A model generated the notes under the pieces. That model had not been told where the DNA came from. It saw only the letters and a list, made by a program, of their open reading frames with translations, and did not search any database. The translations under genes were made by a program, and so were the position numbers. A stretch of DNA of 64,000 nt from CAWKPF01 sp963851415 (lineage in GTDB: Bacteria; Acidobacteriota; Thermoanaerobaculia; Multivoradales; Multivoraceae): NCBI GenBank assembly GCA_963851415.1, contig CAWKPF010000002.1, forward strand, positions 744,001 through 808,000. The letters run 5' to 3'. Below are positions 25,940-34,499 of the stretch, in pieces (within the stretch, counting starts at the first letter, position 1; each line of letters starts with the position of its first letter).

Positions 25940-27343
25940 TCAGGACTTGAAGTCCTGTTTTCTCAGGCCGAGCTGCTTCAACTTGTTATAGAGAGTCCGC
26001 GGGCTGATTCCCGCCTGAGCGGCTGTCTGACCGATGCTGCCTCCGCTTCGCGTCAGGAGCCGGCTCAGGTACTCCCTCTCGAAACGATGAACGAGCTCAC
26101 TGCGGGCCTGGTCGAGGGGAAGGTCGAGAATATGGTCGTCCGCCATCGAACTGGCCATCGCCTGCTCCCCCGGCTGCTCACCAGAAAGACTCTGTGGCAG
26201 ATCTGAAGGGATGATCAACGGGCCGTCTCCCAGGAGAACGGCTCTCTCCGCCACGTTGATCAGCTCTCTGACGTTGCCGGGCCAGTCGTATCGCACCAGG
26301 GCCTTCATCGCCGCTGCGGAGACGCCCTCGATCTCCCAGCGCCCCAGCTTGGAGCGAAAGTGCTCGACGTGGCTCTCGAACAGAACAGAGATGTCGGCGC
26401 GTCGCTCGCGCAGCGGAGGAATCCGCATGGTGACGACAGCCAGTCGATAGTAGAGGTCCTCACGAAGCTCCTTTTCTTCGATGGCTCGTCTCGGCTCTCG
26501 ATTGGTGGCCGCGATGATTCGAACATCGACCGCGATCTCGTGCTCCCCACCCAGGCGTCGGATCTTCCTCTCCTGCAGGGCGCGTAGCAGCTTGGTTTGC
26601 AGGCCAAGCGGCATCTCACCGATCTCGTCGAGAAACAGGGTCCCTCCGTGAGCCAGCTCGAAGTGACCGCGGCGGGACTGGAACGCCCCCGTGAAGGCTC
26701 CCTTCTCGTGGCCGAAGAGCTCGCTCTCCATCAGAGAATCGGGGATCGCAGCACAGTTCAGAGCGACGAAAGGCTCCGAAGCCCGATCTCCGGTGGCGTG
26801 GATCGCGCGAGAGAGGTACTCCTTGCCGACCCCGGTCTCACCCAGAACGAGCACCGAGCTGTCGCTCGAGGCGACCTTGCGAGCCATCCCCAGCACCTTG
26901 GCCATCGCCTGGCTCTCGGAAGAAAAATCGCCGAGATCGAAGGGGCCCTCTCTGCCGATCCTGAGGCGGGCCGACACGGCATCTCGCAATCGAGAGACGA
27001 CCGATTCGAAGACCCCTCTCAGCGCGCTGTCGTCAGAGGCCAGTTCGACCACGGCGAAAACGCCGGCCGCGAGGAACTCCGACGAATCTGATCTGGAGTC
27101 GGCCAGGATGACCAGCTCGGCGGGCTCCGGCAGCTCTCGAAGTGCGTCGACGAGCAAACTCGGCTCCCCCTGCAGCTCCGCCGACGGAATGAGGACCAGA
27201 TCGCTGGTCGCCCCATGCATCGTCGGCCAGAGCTCGTCCAGCGAGGGAATGAACTCGAGCTCGGAGTGCTCCTGCGGCCAGATCGAGCGAATTCTCGACT
27301 CGAGGTCGGCCGATCGCCCGATGCACAGAGTGCGGAGAATCAT
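25940..27343 (-). CDS. Sigma-54-dependent transcriptional activator (NtrC family, degenerate receiver)
   Basis: 467 residues from ATG at 27341-27343. The receiver-like N-terminus (1-125) lacks the acidic phosphorylation pocket: the strand that should carry Asp reads SDLVLIPS. The AAA+ domain is complete: Walker A GETGVGKE (168-175), the sigma-54 contact loop GAFTGA (215-220), Walker B GGTLFLDE (233-240) and an arginine-finger region near RIIAATNR. A Fis-type helix-turn-helix ends the protein (QTAAQAGISPRTLYNKLK). It therefore should activate RpoN promoters from upstream sites, constitutively or by non-phosphorylation signals. It is divergent to genes headed by a -24/-12 promoter at 27621. Confidence 0.93.
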   Translation of the reverse strand: MILRTLCIGRSADLESRIRSIWPQEHSELEFIPSLDELWPTMHGATSDLVLIPSAELQGEPSLLVDALRELPEPAELVILADSRSDSSEFLAAGVFAVVELASDDSALRGVFESVVSRLRDAVSARLRIGREGPFDLGDFSSESQAMAKVLGMARKVASSDSSVLVLGETGVGKEYLSRAIHATGDRASEPFVALNCAAIPDSLMESELFGHEKGAFTGAFQSRRGHFELAHGGTLFLDEIGEMPLGLQTKLLRALQERKIRRLGGEHEIAVDVRIIAATNREPRRAIEEKELREDLYYRLAVVTMRIPPLRERRADISVLFESHVEHFRSKLGRWEIEGVSAAAMKALVRYDWPGNVRELINVAERAVLLGDGPLIIPSDLPQSLSGEQPGEQAMASSMADDHILDLPLDQARSELVHRFEREYLSRLLTRSGGSIGQTAAQAGISPRTLYNKLKQLGLRKQDFKS

Positions 27344-27498
27344 CCCGAGGCGACTCGGCCGGTCCGACCGAGACCGAACGCAAGAGCGGCATCGGTCGGA
27401 ACGCCAGCGTGGACACCAGACTTTTCCATTGCGGAAAAAGGTACTCGATTTCCGGATCCCGCGGAACCCTGCCGGATCGGACTGCCCAGCGCCGCGCT

Positions 27499-27548
27499 TC
27501 GGAAACTCCATTCCGACTCCCGGCGCCAGATCGGAACGATACTTCCGA
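27499..27548. promoter_or_regulatory. Paired upstream activator dyads TCGGAA-N6-TTCCGA
   Basis: Two perfect copies, 27499-27516 and 27531-27548, are spaced exactly 32 bases apart (about three helical turns), on the same face of DNA. Related half sites surround them: TTTTCC...GGAAAA (27422-27438), TTCCG-N7-CGGAA (27450-27466) and TTCCG at 27566 and 27580. Their centres lie about 107 and 139 bases upstream of the predicted start of transcription, normal for enhancers of a sigma-54 activator, and the activator gene is the divergent neighbour. Assigning the sites to that protein is inference. Confidence 0.65.
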
Positions 27549-27620
27549 AATGAGCGGCAACATCATTCCGATTCTCGTCTTCCGGCCGGGACTGCCCCTT
27601 GTACCGAGGATCTGATCACC

Positions 27621-27636
27621 TGGCACGCAACTCGCT
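27621..27636 (+). promoter_or_regulatory. Sigma-54 promoter (-24/-12)
   Basis: TGGCACG-N4-TCGCT matches the RpoN consensus TGGCACG-N4-TTGCA/T, with the invariant GG (27622-27623) and GC (27634-27635) separated by exactly ten bases. Transcription should begin near 27647, giving a leader of about 70 bases to the ATG at 27718. Confidence 0.75.
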
Positions 27637-27717
27637 ATTCCTGATCTCCGACTCGGTGCCCACGACCGGTTCGCGGGCTCCGATTCGAGCACTGGTGCTC
27701 ACCAAGGAGACGACGGA

Positions 27718-28029
27718 ATGATCACGCACACGCTGAGAAAAGGTCCATCGAGGATCAACCATGACTCCGACCAACTGTGGGAGGACGTCGAACGGTACTC
27801 CATCTGGAATCATGGACTCGGCGAGAACGAGAACCTCGAAGACGAAGAGACCGAGGAGTTCGACAGCTACGACTCGTTCGACGACTACACCCTCGGCGAA
27901 GGGCCGAACTGGAGAAGTCGCGGGCTCGAATCGGTCGATCGGTTCTCGGACGGCGAGCCGCAAGGCTTCCTCGAGAAGCCCTCACGCCGAAACCGGAAGC
28001 GCTTCTCCAGCAAACGGCGACGCCGCTGA
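27718..28029 (+). CDS. Small charged protein (acidic N-half, Arg-rich tail), sigma-54-controlled
   Basis: 103 residues; ATG at 27718 follows AAGGAGACGACGGA, a strong ribosome site. Residues about 18-60 are rich in Asp/Glu (EDEETEEFDSYD) with scattered aromatics, and residues 85-103 are dense in Arg/Lys (RRNRKR...KRRRR). No known family is recognised and there is no membrane segment. A split acidic/basic polypeptide could bind nucleic acid or RNA polymerase and be self-neutralising, but this is speculation. It is the first gene after the sigma-54 promoter and is followed 102 bases later by a sigma factor gene. Confidence 0.7.
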   Translation: MITHTLRKGPSRINHDSDQLWEDVERYSIWNHGLGENENLEDEETEEFDSYDSFDDYTLGEGPNWRSRGLESVDRFSDGEPQGFLEKPSRRNRKRFSSKRRRR

Positions 28030-28041
28030 GCAGACGCTCGC

Positions 28042-28070
28042 TCCCGCTCAGGAACGCCCACTGAGCGGGA
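28042..28070 (+). terminator. Perfect 9-bp hairpin between small protein and sigma factor genes
   Basis: TCCCGCTCA (28042-28050) and TGAGCGGGA (28062-28070) pair perfectly around an 11-base loop. There is no T run after it, so it may be a processing site, mRNA stabiliser or partial terminator that lowers expression of the downstream sigma gene rather than a full stop. Confidence 0.5.
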
Positions 28071-28131
28071 AGCGGGAAGAGGGTGATCTCCGAATCGCGC
28101 CTGAAGATTCGACTCGCGCGGCGGCACTGAT

Positions 28132-29502
28132 TTGAAGACCGACTCTTCTACGATCGATCTCTACTTCAAGAGCATTTCCGAGGAGCCGCTCCTCGACCGT
28201 GCCCAGGAGGTCGAGCTCGCACGCGAGATCGAACAGGCCGAGCGAATCGCTCATTGCGCGATTGCGGCAGAGCCCCGACTCGCCCGTGAGCTCCTCGAGG
28301 GACTGGCCCGGGAAGACCCGTCGGTGAACGTCGCCGAAGGCGCGGAGCTCTTCGACGGGATTCGGAGCCTCGACCGAGAGCTCCAGACCCTGGCTCGCCG
28401 AAGCAGAGTCGAAGTGGATCTCTGGTCCGTACCCGAGCTCGACCGCCTGCTCGAAGACATCGGGGCAGCCGTACGAAAGCTGGGGTACAGCCGGTTTCGT
28501 TCGAACCCTCTCTTCCTGGAGCTGAGCCAGCTGAAGCAGTCGCGCGTGCGCGCGTCGCGGCTGCGATCGATTCAGAGCCGTGTCTCGGAGCAGGAGCGAC
28601 TTCGGCATCGCGCCCAGTCGCGATTCGTCCAGAGCAACCTTCGGCTCGTCGTGTCGATCGCGCGGCGAAAGCGCGGCCATGAGCTCGCGGATCTGATTCA
28701 AGAAGGCAACCTCGGACTCTTCCGCGCGGTCGAGAAGTTCGAATACCGACGGGGCTTCAAGTTCTCGACCTACGCCACCTGGTGGATTCGCCAGAGCATC
28801 GATCGAGGACAGGCAGACAATTCCCGCCTCATCCGTCTGCCGGTCCATGTCCAAGAGCAGATCCGGCGCCTCGACGCCCTGCGCACCGAGCTTCGGAGCG
28901 AGGGCGGGGAGAACATCGAGCGACTGGCCGAGTGGTCCGGGCTCGCCGCCCTGACGATCGAGCGATTCGACCAGGTTCGTCAAGCTCCTGTATCGATTCA
29001 CCATCCCATCGGGGACGACGGTGGATCCGAGCTGGGGGACCTGATGGCCGATCGAGGCCCCGGCGCCGACGAGCGACTGATCGAGCTCGAAGTCGCAGCG
29101 GCGATCGACGGGATCTTGCGGGGCCTCGAGCCCCGCGAAGAACTGATCGTTCGCTGCCGCTTCGGATTCGCCGATGGCCCACCGATGACTCTCGAAGAGA
29201 TCGGAAAGGCCCTGGGCCTCACTCGCGAGCGAGTTCGTCAGATCGAAAGCAAGGCCCTCGCCGAACTGGCCCACCAGCTGAACACCTCCGACCCGGAAGA
29301 CGGCGTTGGCTCCGCTGTCGGCCGCGACCGGGCAGCCGCGCTGATACCCCACGGAGAGGTGGCGGCGGGCTCTCGAACGCGCGGAGATGACGCCCGTGGC
29401 CGCTTTGGACGAACCTCCGGAAGGGCCGGGAATCTGCCGTCGGGCCTGGTTCCCGAGATCGTCAAAAAAGCAACAGCGCGAGCGAGAACACGCATCCGGT
29501 AA
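28132..29502 (+). CDS. RNA polymerase sigma factor, sigma-70 family group 2
   Basis: 456 residues. A TTG at 28132 is the only usable start before region 1.2 (STIDLYFKSISEEPLL). Region 2 is clear: LRLVVSIARR, then DLIQEGNLGLFRAVEKF, and FSTYATWWIRQSI for -10 melting. Regions 3 and 4 follow, ending with the -35 helix EEIGKALGLTRERVRQIE. About 80 extra residues of low-complexity charged sequence follow region 4, running 41 bases into the convergent transporter gene. Region 1.1 is absent, so it is an alternative sigma of the RpoS/RpoH-like grade rather than the housekeeping factor. Placement downstream of a sigma-54 promoter suggests a regulatory cascade. Confidence 0.9.
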   Translation: MKTDSSTIDLYFKSISEEPLLDRAQEVELAREIEQAERIAHCAIAAEPRLARELLEGLAREDPSVNVAEGAELFDGIRSLDRELQTLARRSRVEVDLWSVPELDRLLEDIGAAVRKLGYSRFRSNPLFLELSQLKQSRVRASRLRSIQSRVSEQERLRHRAQSRFVQSNLRLVVSIARRKRGHELADLIQEGNLGLFRAVEKFEYRRGFKFSTYATWWIRQSIDRGQADNSRLIRLPVHVQEQIRRLDALRTELRSEGGENIERLAEWSGLAALTIERFDQVRQAPVSIHHPIGDDGGSELGDLMADRGPGADERLIELEVAAAIDGILRGLEPREELIVRCRFGFADGPPMTLEEIGKALGLTRERVRQIESKALAELAHQLNTSDPEDGVGSAVGRDRAAALIPHGEVAAGSRTRGDDARGRFGRTSGRAGNLPSGLVPEIVKKATARARTRIR

Positions 29503-30796
29503 ACAGCAACGCGGCGAAGCAGTAGGCCAGGATCTCCCGCAGCGAGACCTGAGCGATGGCCAACACCGGGACCAGTGCCAGCGGCTGCACCAGGTTGGTC
29601 CACTGATCACCGAGGGCCACTCCCATCGCCACGCGCGGCAGATCGGCGCCGATCTCCTGGGCGGCGGTCATCATGATCGGCCCCTGGACCGCCCATTGCC
29701 CACCGCCCGAAGGCACGAAGAGATTGAGCACCCCACCGCTGAGGAAACCGAAAAAGGGCAGGGTCGACGCACTCGAAACTCGCACGAACAGCTCCACGAC
29801 CTCCTGTGCCAGACCGGAATCGGCCATGACGCCTGCAATACCGGCATAGAAGGGGTACTGGAGCAGGAAGGGCACAGCCACCTTGCCGCCTTCGACGATG
29901 ATCGCCATGAAGCGTCCGAGAGATCCTGCGAGCAGGATTCCCCCGATCAGGAAAGCGAAGTTGAAGATGTCGAGCGTGAGACCACCATCGCGGGTCACGA
30001 AGTGAGTCCAGAGGAACATCGCTCCGGCGGCCACCGCCACCAGGGTCAGCAGTCGGGACCCTTCCATCCTCTCTGCGGGAGTGAGCACCGCCGTCTCCCT
30101 GCCGGGGCGCTCCTCGTGGTCCATGAGCCTCTCCGGCATCGGGTCCACCTGTTCCGGGGGCTTGGGCCGCAGCGAGGCCATGACGAAAGGCAGCGTCACC
30201 AGCACCAGGGCTGCCAGCACTAGGTTCCAGGTCGTGAACAGGGTCTGCGAGATCGGTATGAGACCGACCTGCTCTTCGAGGAAGTGTCCCGGAGTCGCCA
30301 GCGTCAGACCGATCGAGGCCGATAGCCCCTGATGCCAGATCACGAATCCCGAGAACGCAGAGGCCACCAGCAACGGATAGTGCACGGCGATCCCCTTCTC
30401 CCGACAGACCTGGCCGATCGAGCGCGACAGAATCCCGGCGGCGATCAAGCTGAGGCCCCACGATACGAGGGCGCATACCCCGGTGATCGCGCAGGCCGCG
30501 ATGTAGGCGCTGGCCGGAGACCGCACCAGACCGGCCAGGCGATGCAGGAGCCTACGCACGGGGGGAGTGTTGGCGAAGGCATAGCCGAACAGCAGGGTCA
30601 GCGTGATCTGGTTGGTGAACCGCAGCAGGTTCCAGAAGCTGTCGCCCCACGAATCGATCGTCTCCTGGAACCCATATCCGGTCACCCCCATCGCGAGGGC
30701 GAAGGTGAGCAGCGTGAGCAGCACTGCGACGACAAACGCATCGGGAACCCAGCGGAGAAAGAAGCGGGCGAAGAACTGGACAATTCGGCTCACCAT
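29462..30796 (-). CDS. atoE: Short-chain fatty acid transporter, AtoE family
   Basis: 444 residues from ATG at 30794-30796, the first Met before the first membrane helix. It is a multi-span protein (about 11 segments) of the AtoE/SCFA transporter family, recognised by SIGLTLATPGH, FFGFLSGGVLNLFVPSGGGQW and GDQWTNLVQP near the C-terminus. The expected function is uptake of short-chain fatty acids such as butyrate or acetoacetate. No acetoacetate catabolic genes are adjacent, so substrate assignment is weak. Its last codons overlap the sigma factor's 3' end (29462-29502), both reading out into each other. Divergent from the permease-HMA gene. Confidence 0.85.
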   Translation of the reverse strand: MVSRIVQFFARFFLRWVPDAFVVAVLLTLLTFALAMGVTGYGFQETIDSWGDSFWNLLRFTNQITLTLLFGYAFANTPPVRRLLHRLAGLVRSPASAYIAACAITGVCALVSWGLSLIAAGILSRSIGQVCREKGIAVHYPLLVASAFSGFVIWHQGLSASIGLTLATPGHFLEEQVGLIPISQTLFTTWNLVLAALVLVTLPFVMASLRPKPPEQVDPMPERLMDHEERPGRETAVLTPAERMEGSRLLTLVAVAAGAMFLWTHFVTRDGGLTLDIFNFAFLIGGILLAGSLGRFMAIIVEGGKVAVPFLLQYPFYAGIAGVMADSGLAQEVVELFVRVSSASTLPFFGFLSGGVLNLFVPSGGGQWAVQGPIMMTAAQEIGADLPRVAMGVALGDQWTNLVQPLALVPVLAIAQVSLREILAYCFAALLFTGCVFSLALLLF

Positions 30797-31022
30797 GAAT
30801 CGGCTCCTCGGGATGCAGGGCTTGGCACGGAAGTCTGTCGGGAAGTTACCAGAAGCGCGGGTCGAGCCATTCGTTGCTCCCGTGCTCGGACTCCGGGAGC
30901 ACCAGCGAGGGCTCACACCAGAGCCTCGGTCTCGAGCTCGGTTGTCCGGGCCCCGCGTCGCTTCGCATGTCGGGAAACACGTACGCGGCCGGCGAGTGCT
31001 GCCTGCCGCGTGAACCGCTAGG

Positions 31023-32297
31023 ATGGAGCCCATGAGCGTGCTTTCCGAGCTCCTCTCGGACTCCTGGGCAGTCATGCTGGAGTTGGCTCCCTGGTTGTTT
31101 CTCGGGATCGCTGTGGCCGGAGTGCTTCACGTCCTGCTGCCGCGAGACCTCATCGAGCGCCAGCTTCGCGGACGAGGCGGAGTGGTCAAAGCCGTCGCGC
31201 TGGGTATTCCGTTACCTCTGTGCTCGTGCGGCGTGATTCCGACCGGTCTCGGTCTTCGTCGCGATGGCGCCAGTCGGGGCTCCTCGGTGGGGTTCCTGAT
31301 CAGCACACCCCAGACCGGCGTGGACTCGATCATGGTTTGCGCTTCCTTTCTCGGTTGGCCCTTCGCTCTCTTCAAGGTGGGCGCCGCAGCCGTGACCGGG
31401 ATTCTGGGCGGCTGGCTCACCGATGCCGTCGCGCCCGAGTCCAACGTCGCACACTCCGCGAGCGGGATGAAGACCGCACAGCCCTTCTCCGCAGGAGAGC
31501 CGGCTCCGAGTCGATCCCAGGGGCCTCGGGGGGTCGCAGACGCCTTCGGGCACATGGCTGAGATCCTACGCAGCATCTGGCGTTGGCTCGCCCTGGGGGT
31601 GCTGGTCTCGGCCGCGATCAACGTGCTCGTGCCGAACGAGACGCTGGCGGGCCTCGGTGCCCTGGGCAGCCTGGGCGGCGCACTCTTCGCTCTCGCGGTG
31701 TCGCTGCCGCTCTACGTCTGCGCGACTGCCTCCGTTCCGATCGCGGCCGCGCTGGTCGCAGCGGGTATGCCGACCGGGGCGGCATTGGTATTCCTGATGG
31801 CTGGACCGGCGAGCAACGTCGCGACACTCGGTGCGGTCGGGCGCACGTTCGGACGCCGTACCCTGGCGGTCTACTTCGGCACGCTCGTGGCGGGCAGCCT
31901 CGCGGGCGCCCTCCTGTTCGACTGGCTGCTTCCCTCCGCTGGCGCTCTGGCCGCCGCGCCCCATCACTCGTCGACGCCGCTCGCCACCGCGTGCGCAGCC
32001 CTGCTCGTCGCGCTGCTCCTCTGGTTTGCCGGCGAGGACCTGAATCGATGGCGCCGACTGCGCGCCGAGCACCGCCGAACCGGAGCCGACCGGAAACGGA
32101 CACTGGCTGTCGGAGTCCAGGGCATGAACTGCAATGGCTGTGTGCGCAAGGTCGAGAACGCGCTGCGATCGCTCGACGGTGCGACCGCGGTCCGAGTCGA
32201 GCTCGATGCGGGGCGTGCCGAAGTGCAAGGCAACGTCACTCCGGAAGCCGTGCTGTCCGCGATCCGCGAAGCCGGCTTCGAAGCGTCGGCGAGCTGA
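31023..32297 (+). CDS. SO_0444-type Cu/Zn efflux permease fused to an HMA domain
   Basis: 424 residues. The YraQ-like permease part (about 1-350, roughly eight helices) carries LCSCGVIPTG in a loop, a family hallmark, and FLISTPQTGVDSI and FLMAGPASNVATLG in paired repeats. A C-terminal heavy-metal-associated domain (about 355-424) has GMNCNGCVRKVENAL, the copper-binding CxxC, with the usual beta-alpha-beta pattern. It probably exports Cu or Zn across the cytoplasmic membrane, the HMA handing over the ion. ATG at 31023 could also be 31032. The adjacent gene is aroC on the opposite strand. Confidence 0.88.
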   Translation: MEPMSVLSELLSDSWAVMLELAPWLFLGIAVAGVLHVLLPRDLIERQLRGRGGVVKAVALGIPLPLCSCGVIPTGLGLRRDGASRGSSVGFLISTPQTGVDSIMVCASFLGWPFALFKVGAAAVTGILGGWLTDAVAPESNVAHSASGMKTAQPFSAGEPAPSRSQGPRGVADAFGHMAEILRSIWRWLALGVLVSAAINVLVPNETLAGLGALGSLGGALFALAVSLPLYVCATASVPIAAALVAAGMPTGAALVFLMAGPASNVATLGAVGRTFGRRTLAVYFGTLVAGSLAGALLFDWLLPSAGALAAAPHHSSTPLATACAALLVALLLWFAGEDLNRWRRLRAEHRRTGADRKRTLAVGVQGMNCNGCVRKVENALRSLDGATAVRVELDAGRAEVQGNVTPEAVLSAIREAGFEASAS

Positions 32298-32300
32298 CGT

Positions 32301-33389
32301 TCAGCGACCGCTGATGGCACGCTGGCGCAGCGCGTGATCGACCAGGGTGATCGCCACCATCGCCTCCCCCATCGGCACGAAGCGCGGCAGTAGACAGGGG
32401 TCGTGACGTCCCCGGGTCGAGATCGTCGTTTCTTCTCCGCTGTTGTCGACCGTTCGTTGCTCGCGCGGAAGACTGCTGGTGGGCTTGACCGCGCAACGCA
32501 GCACGATCGGCATTCCGGAGCTGATCCCGCCCAGAATGCCCCCGTGACGGTTGGTCTCGGTGTGGATCCCTCCCTCTCTCCGCACGAACACGTCGTTCGC
32601 CTCGCTACCCCGCGCCGCTGCGACACCGAAGCCGAGACCGTACTCCACGCCCACGACGGCAGGAAGACTGAACAGCGCCTTGCCCAGATCGGCCTTGAGC
32701 TTGTCGAATACAGGCTCACCCCACCCCGCAGGGACTCCAGTAGCGACGATCTCCGCCGTCCCTCCCACGGAGTCCTGCTCGGAGCGACGCTTCTCGATCA
32801 GCTCGATCATGCGTCGTGCCGCATCCGGGTCTGGGCAGCGCACCGCAGTGGCCTCGACCTGTTCGAGAGTCACCGCTTCGGGTGTCGGGATCTTCGCCAC
32901 TATCTCTCCCACCTGCTTCACCCAGCCGAGCACCTCGACACCCCACTCCAGGCCCAGAACCTTCTTCGCGATCGCACCCGCAGCCACGCGCACGGCGGTC
33001 TCGCGAGCGCTCGAGCGCCCTCCCCCACGATAGTCCCGCCGCCCATACTTGGCATCGAACGTGTAGTCGGCGTGACCCGGACGGTACTTGTCCTTGATCT
33101 CGCTGTAATCACGCGAGCGTTGATCGGTGTTGCGGATGAGCACGGCGATGGGCGTCCCGGTGGTCTCGCCTTCGAAGACCCCGGACAGGATCTCGGGCTC
33201 GTCAGACTCCTTGCGTTGAGTCGTGATCGAAGACTGCCCTGGTCGCCGACGGGCGAGGTCGGGCAAAAGGTCCTCCACCCCCAGCGGGAGTCCCGGAGGT
33301 ACGCCGTCGACGATCACGACCTGGCCTGGGCCATGGCTCTCTCCCGCCGTCGTGATCCTGAATAGCTGTCCGAAGGTGCTGCCCGGCAT
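32301..33389 (-). CDS. aroC: Chorismate synthase
   Basis: 362 residues. Converts 5-enolpyruvylshikimate-3-phosphate to chorismate with reduced FMN, the last step of the shikimate pathway in the cytosol. Signatures: GESHGPG at 16-22, RRPGQSSITTQRKE, then GRRDYRGGGRSSARETA in the middle, and the C-terminal SSLPREQRTV and RHDPC. ATG at 33387-33389. Length is normal and all FMN/phosphate contacts look present. No other shikimate genes are nearby, so it is a stand-alone housekeeping gene; the next reductase lies nine bases away on the same strand. Confidence 0.97.
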   Translation of the reverse strand: MPGSTFGQLFRITTAGESHGPGQVVIVDGVPPGLPLGVEDLLPDLARRRPGQSSITTQRKESDEPEILSGVFEGETTGTPIAVLIRNTDQRSRDYSEIKDKYRPGHADYTFDAKYGRRDYRGGGRSSARETAVRVAAGAIAKKVLGLEWGVEVLGWVKQVGEIVAKIPTPEAVTLEQVEATAVRCPDPDAARRMIELIEKRRSEQDSVGGTAEIVATGVPAGWGEPVFDKLKADLGKALFSLPAVVGVEYGLGFGVAAARGSEANDVFVRREGGIHTETNRHGGILGGISSGMPIVLRCAVKPTSSLPREQRTVDNSGEETTISTRGRHDPCLLPRFVPMGEAMVAITLVDHALRQRAISGR

Positions 33390-33398
33390 GCGTCGATC

Positions 33399-34499
33399 CT
33401 ACTCCGCCTGGTTCAGGTCGTAGCGCATGATCCTGCCGTGCCGCCCTCCCCGATCCCGCTCGAGCGCGTAGACCGGCCCCGCCGGGCCCTCGAAGTCCCG
33501 GCAAGCTCGCTCGAGCCGCGACCGATCGTCGGGGTCGAGCGAAAGTCCGAGCACGTCCCGGTTGCGCTCGAAGCGCTCGAGGCCACTCCAGCCCACCACG
33601 ACGGCCCCGACACCGGCACGATCGAGCACCCAGCGCATGGCGACTACCGCCGGGTCGACGCCGTGCCTCGCCGCGACTCGATCCAGCTCCGCCAGAAGGC
33701 CCTGGAGTGCCTCCCAGCCTCGTTGCTTCCCTCCGAGCTCGTCCACGATCAAGCGATACTTGACCAGAGAGCGATTGGTGAGCTCCCCGGCCGAGGGCGC
33801 CTCCGGATCTCTCACCGGATCGGCGGCTGCGAGCCAACGGTGGCTCAAAAAGCCCCCCGCAATCGACCCGTAGCACAGCAGGGTGACGCCTCGCTGTGCG
33901 CAGAGGTCGGCGAGCGAGGGTCGTGAACCAGCCTCGGGGCGACGGTCGAGAAGGGAGTACTGCACCTGGTTCGAGACCACGGGAAAGCCTGCATCGAGCA
34001 ACTCGGCGAGCCGTAGGCGATCGTAGTTCGTGACTCCGAGGTGACGGATCTTCCCGGCCACGCGCAGCTCGTCGAGCCACCCCATCGTCTCGACATGACC
34101 AGGCACGTCGAACTCCCACCAGTGGAACTGCACGAGATCGAGGGCTTCGACCGCCAGGCGCGACAACGAGCGATCGATCACGCGCTCGACCTCGGTGCGC
34201 GAGATCCTCCCGAGGACGTCGAGATCGGGAACGAACTTGGTGTGGACCTGGAGCGGCTTCCTGCAACGCCGACGCAGTTCGCCGTAGAGCTCTTCGACGC
34301 CGGTGTAGATATCGGCTCCGTCGAAGGTGTCGGCACCCGCCTCGATGGCGACCTCCATCTCGCGCAGCAGGCGATCCCTGTCGCGCCCTTCCTCTCGATG
34401 GCCCGTCGACAGCTGCCAGCCCCCGTGGATCAGCCGGCACACGGAATAGCCCGGAGCAATCTCGTACCGACCGAGGACATCTCCCCCCGAACCGCTCAC
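33399..34499 (-). CDS. Aldo/keto reductase
   Basis: 366 residues from GTG at 34497-34499, which overlaps the upstream stop by GTGA. A TIM-barrel NADPH-dependent oxidoreductase: catalytic Asp/Tyr in GADIYTGVEELYG, Lys in VHTKFVP, His in VQFHWW, and a cofactor-binding GWSGLERFERN near the end. The family reduces carbonyls; this member's substrate is unknown. It forms a tightly coupled pair with the small TIGR04076-like protein. Confidence 0.88.
   Translation of the reverse strand: MSGSGGDVLGRYEIAPGYSVCRLIHGGWQLSTGHREEGRDRDRLLREMEVAIEAGADTFDGADIYTGVEELYGELRRRCRKPLQVHTKFVPDLDVLGRISRTEVERVIDRSLSRLAVEALDLVQFHWWEFDVPGHVETMGWLDELRVAGKIRHLGVTNYDRLRLAELLDAGFPVVSNQVQYSLLDRRPEAGSRPSLADLCAQRGVTLLCYGSIAGGFLSHRWLAAADPVRDPEAPSAGELTNRSLVKYRLIVDELGGKQRGWEALQGLLAELDRVAARHGVDPAVVAMRWVLDRAGVGAVVVGWSGLERFERNRDVLGLSLDPDDRSRLERACRDFEGPAGPVYALERDRGGRHGRIMRYDLNQAE

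Noticed and set aside
27033..27692. 219-codon minus-strand frame covering the sigma-54 control region
   Set aside because: Overlaps the activator's N-terminus in another frame and crosses the promoter; no family match.
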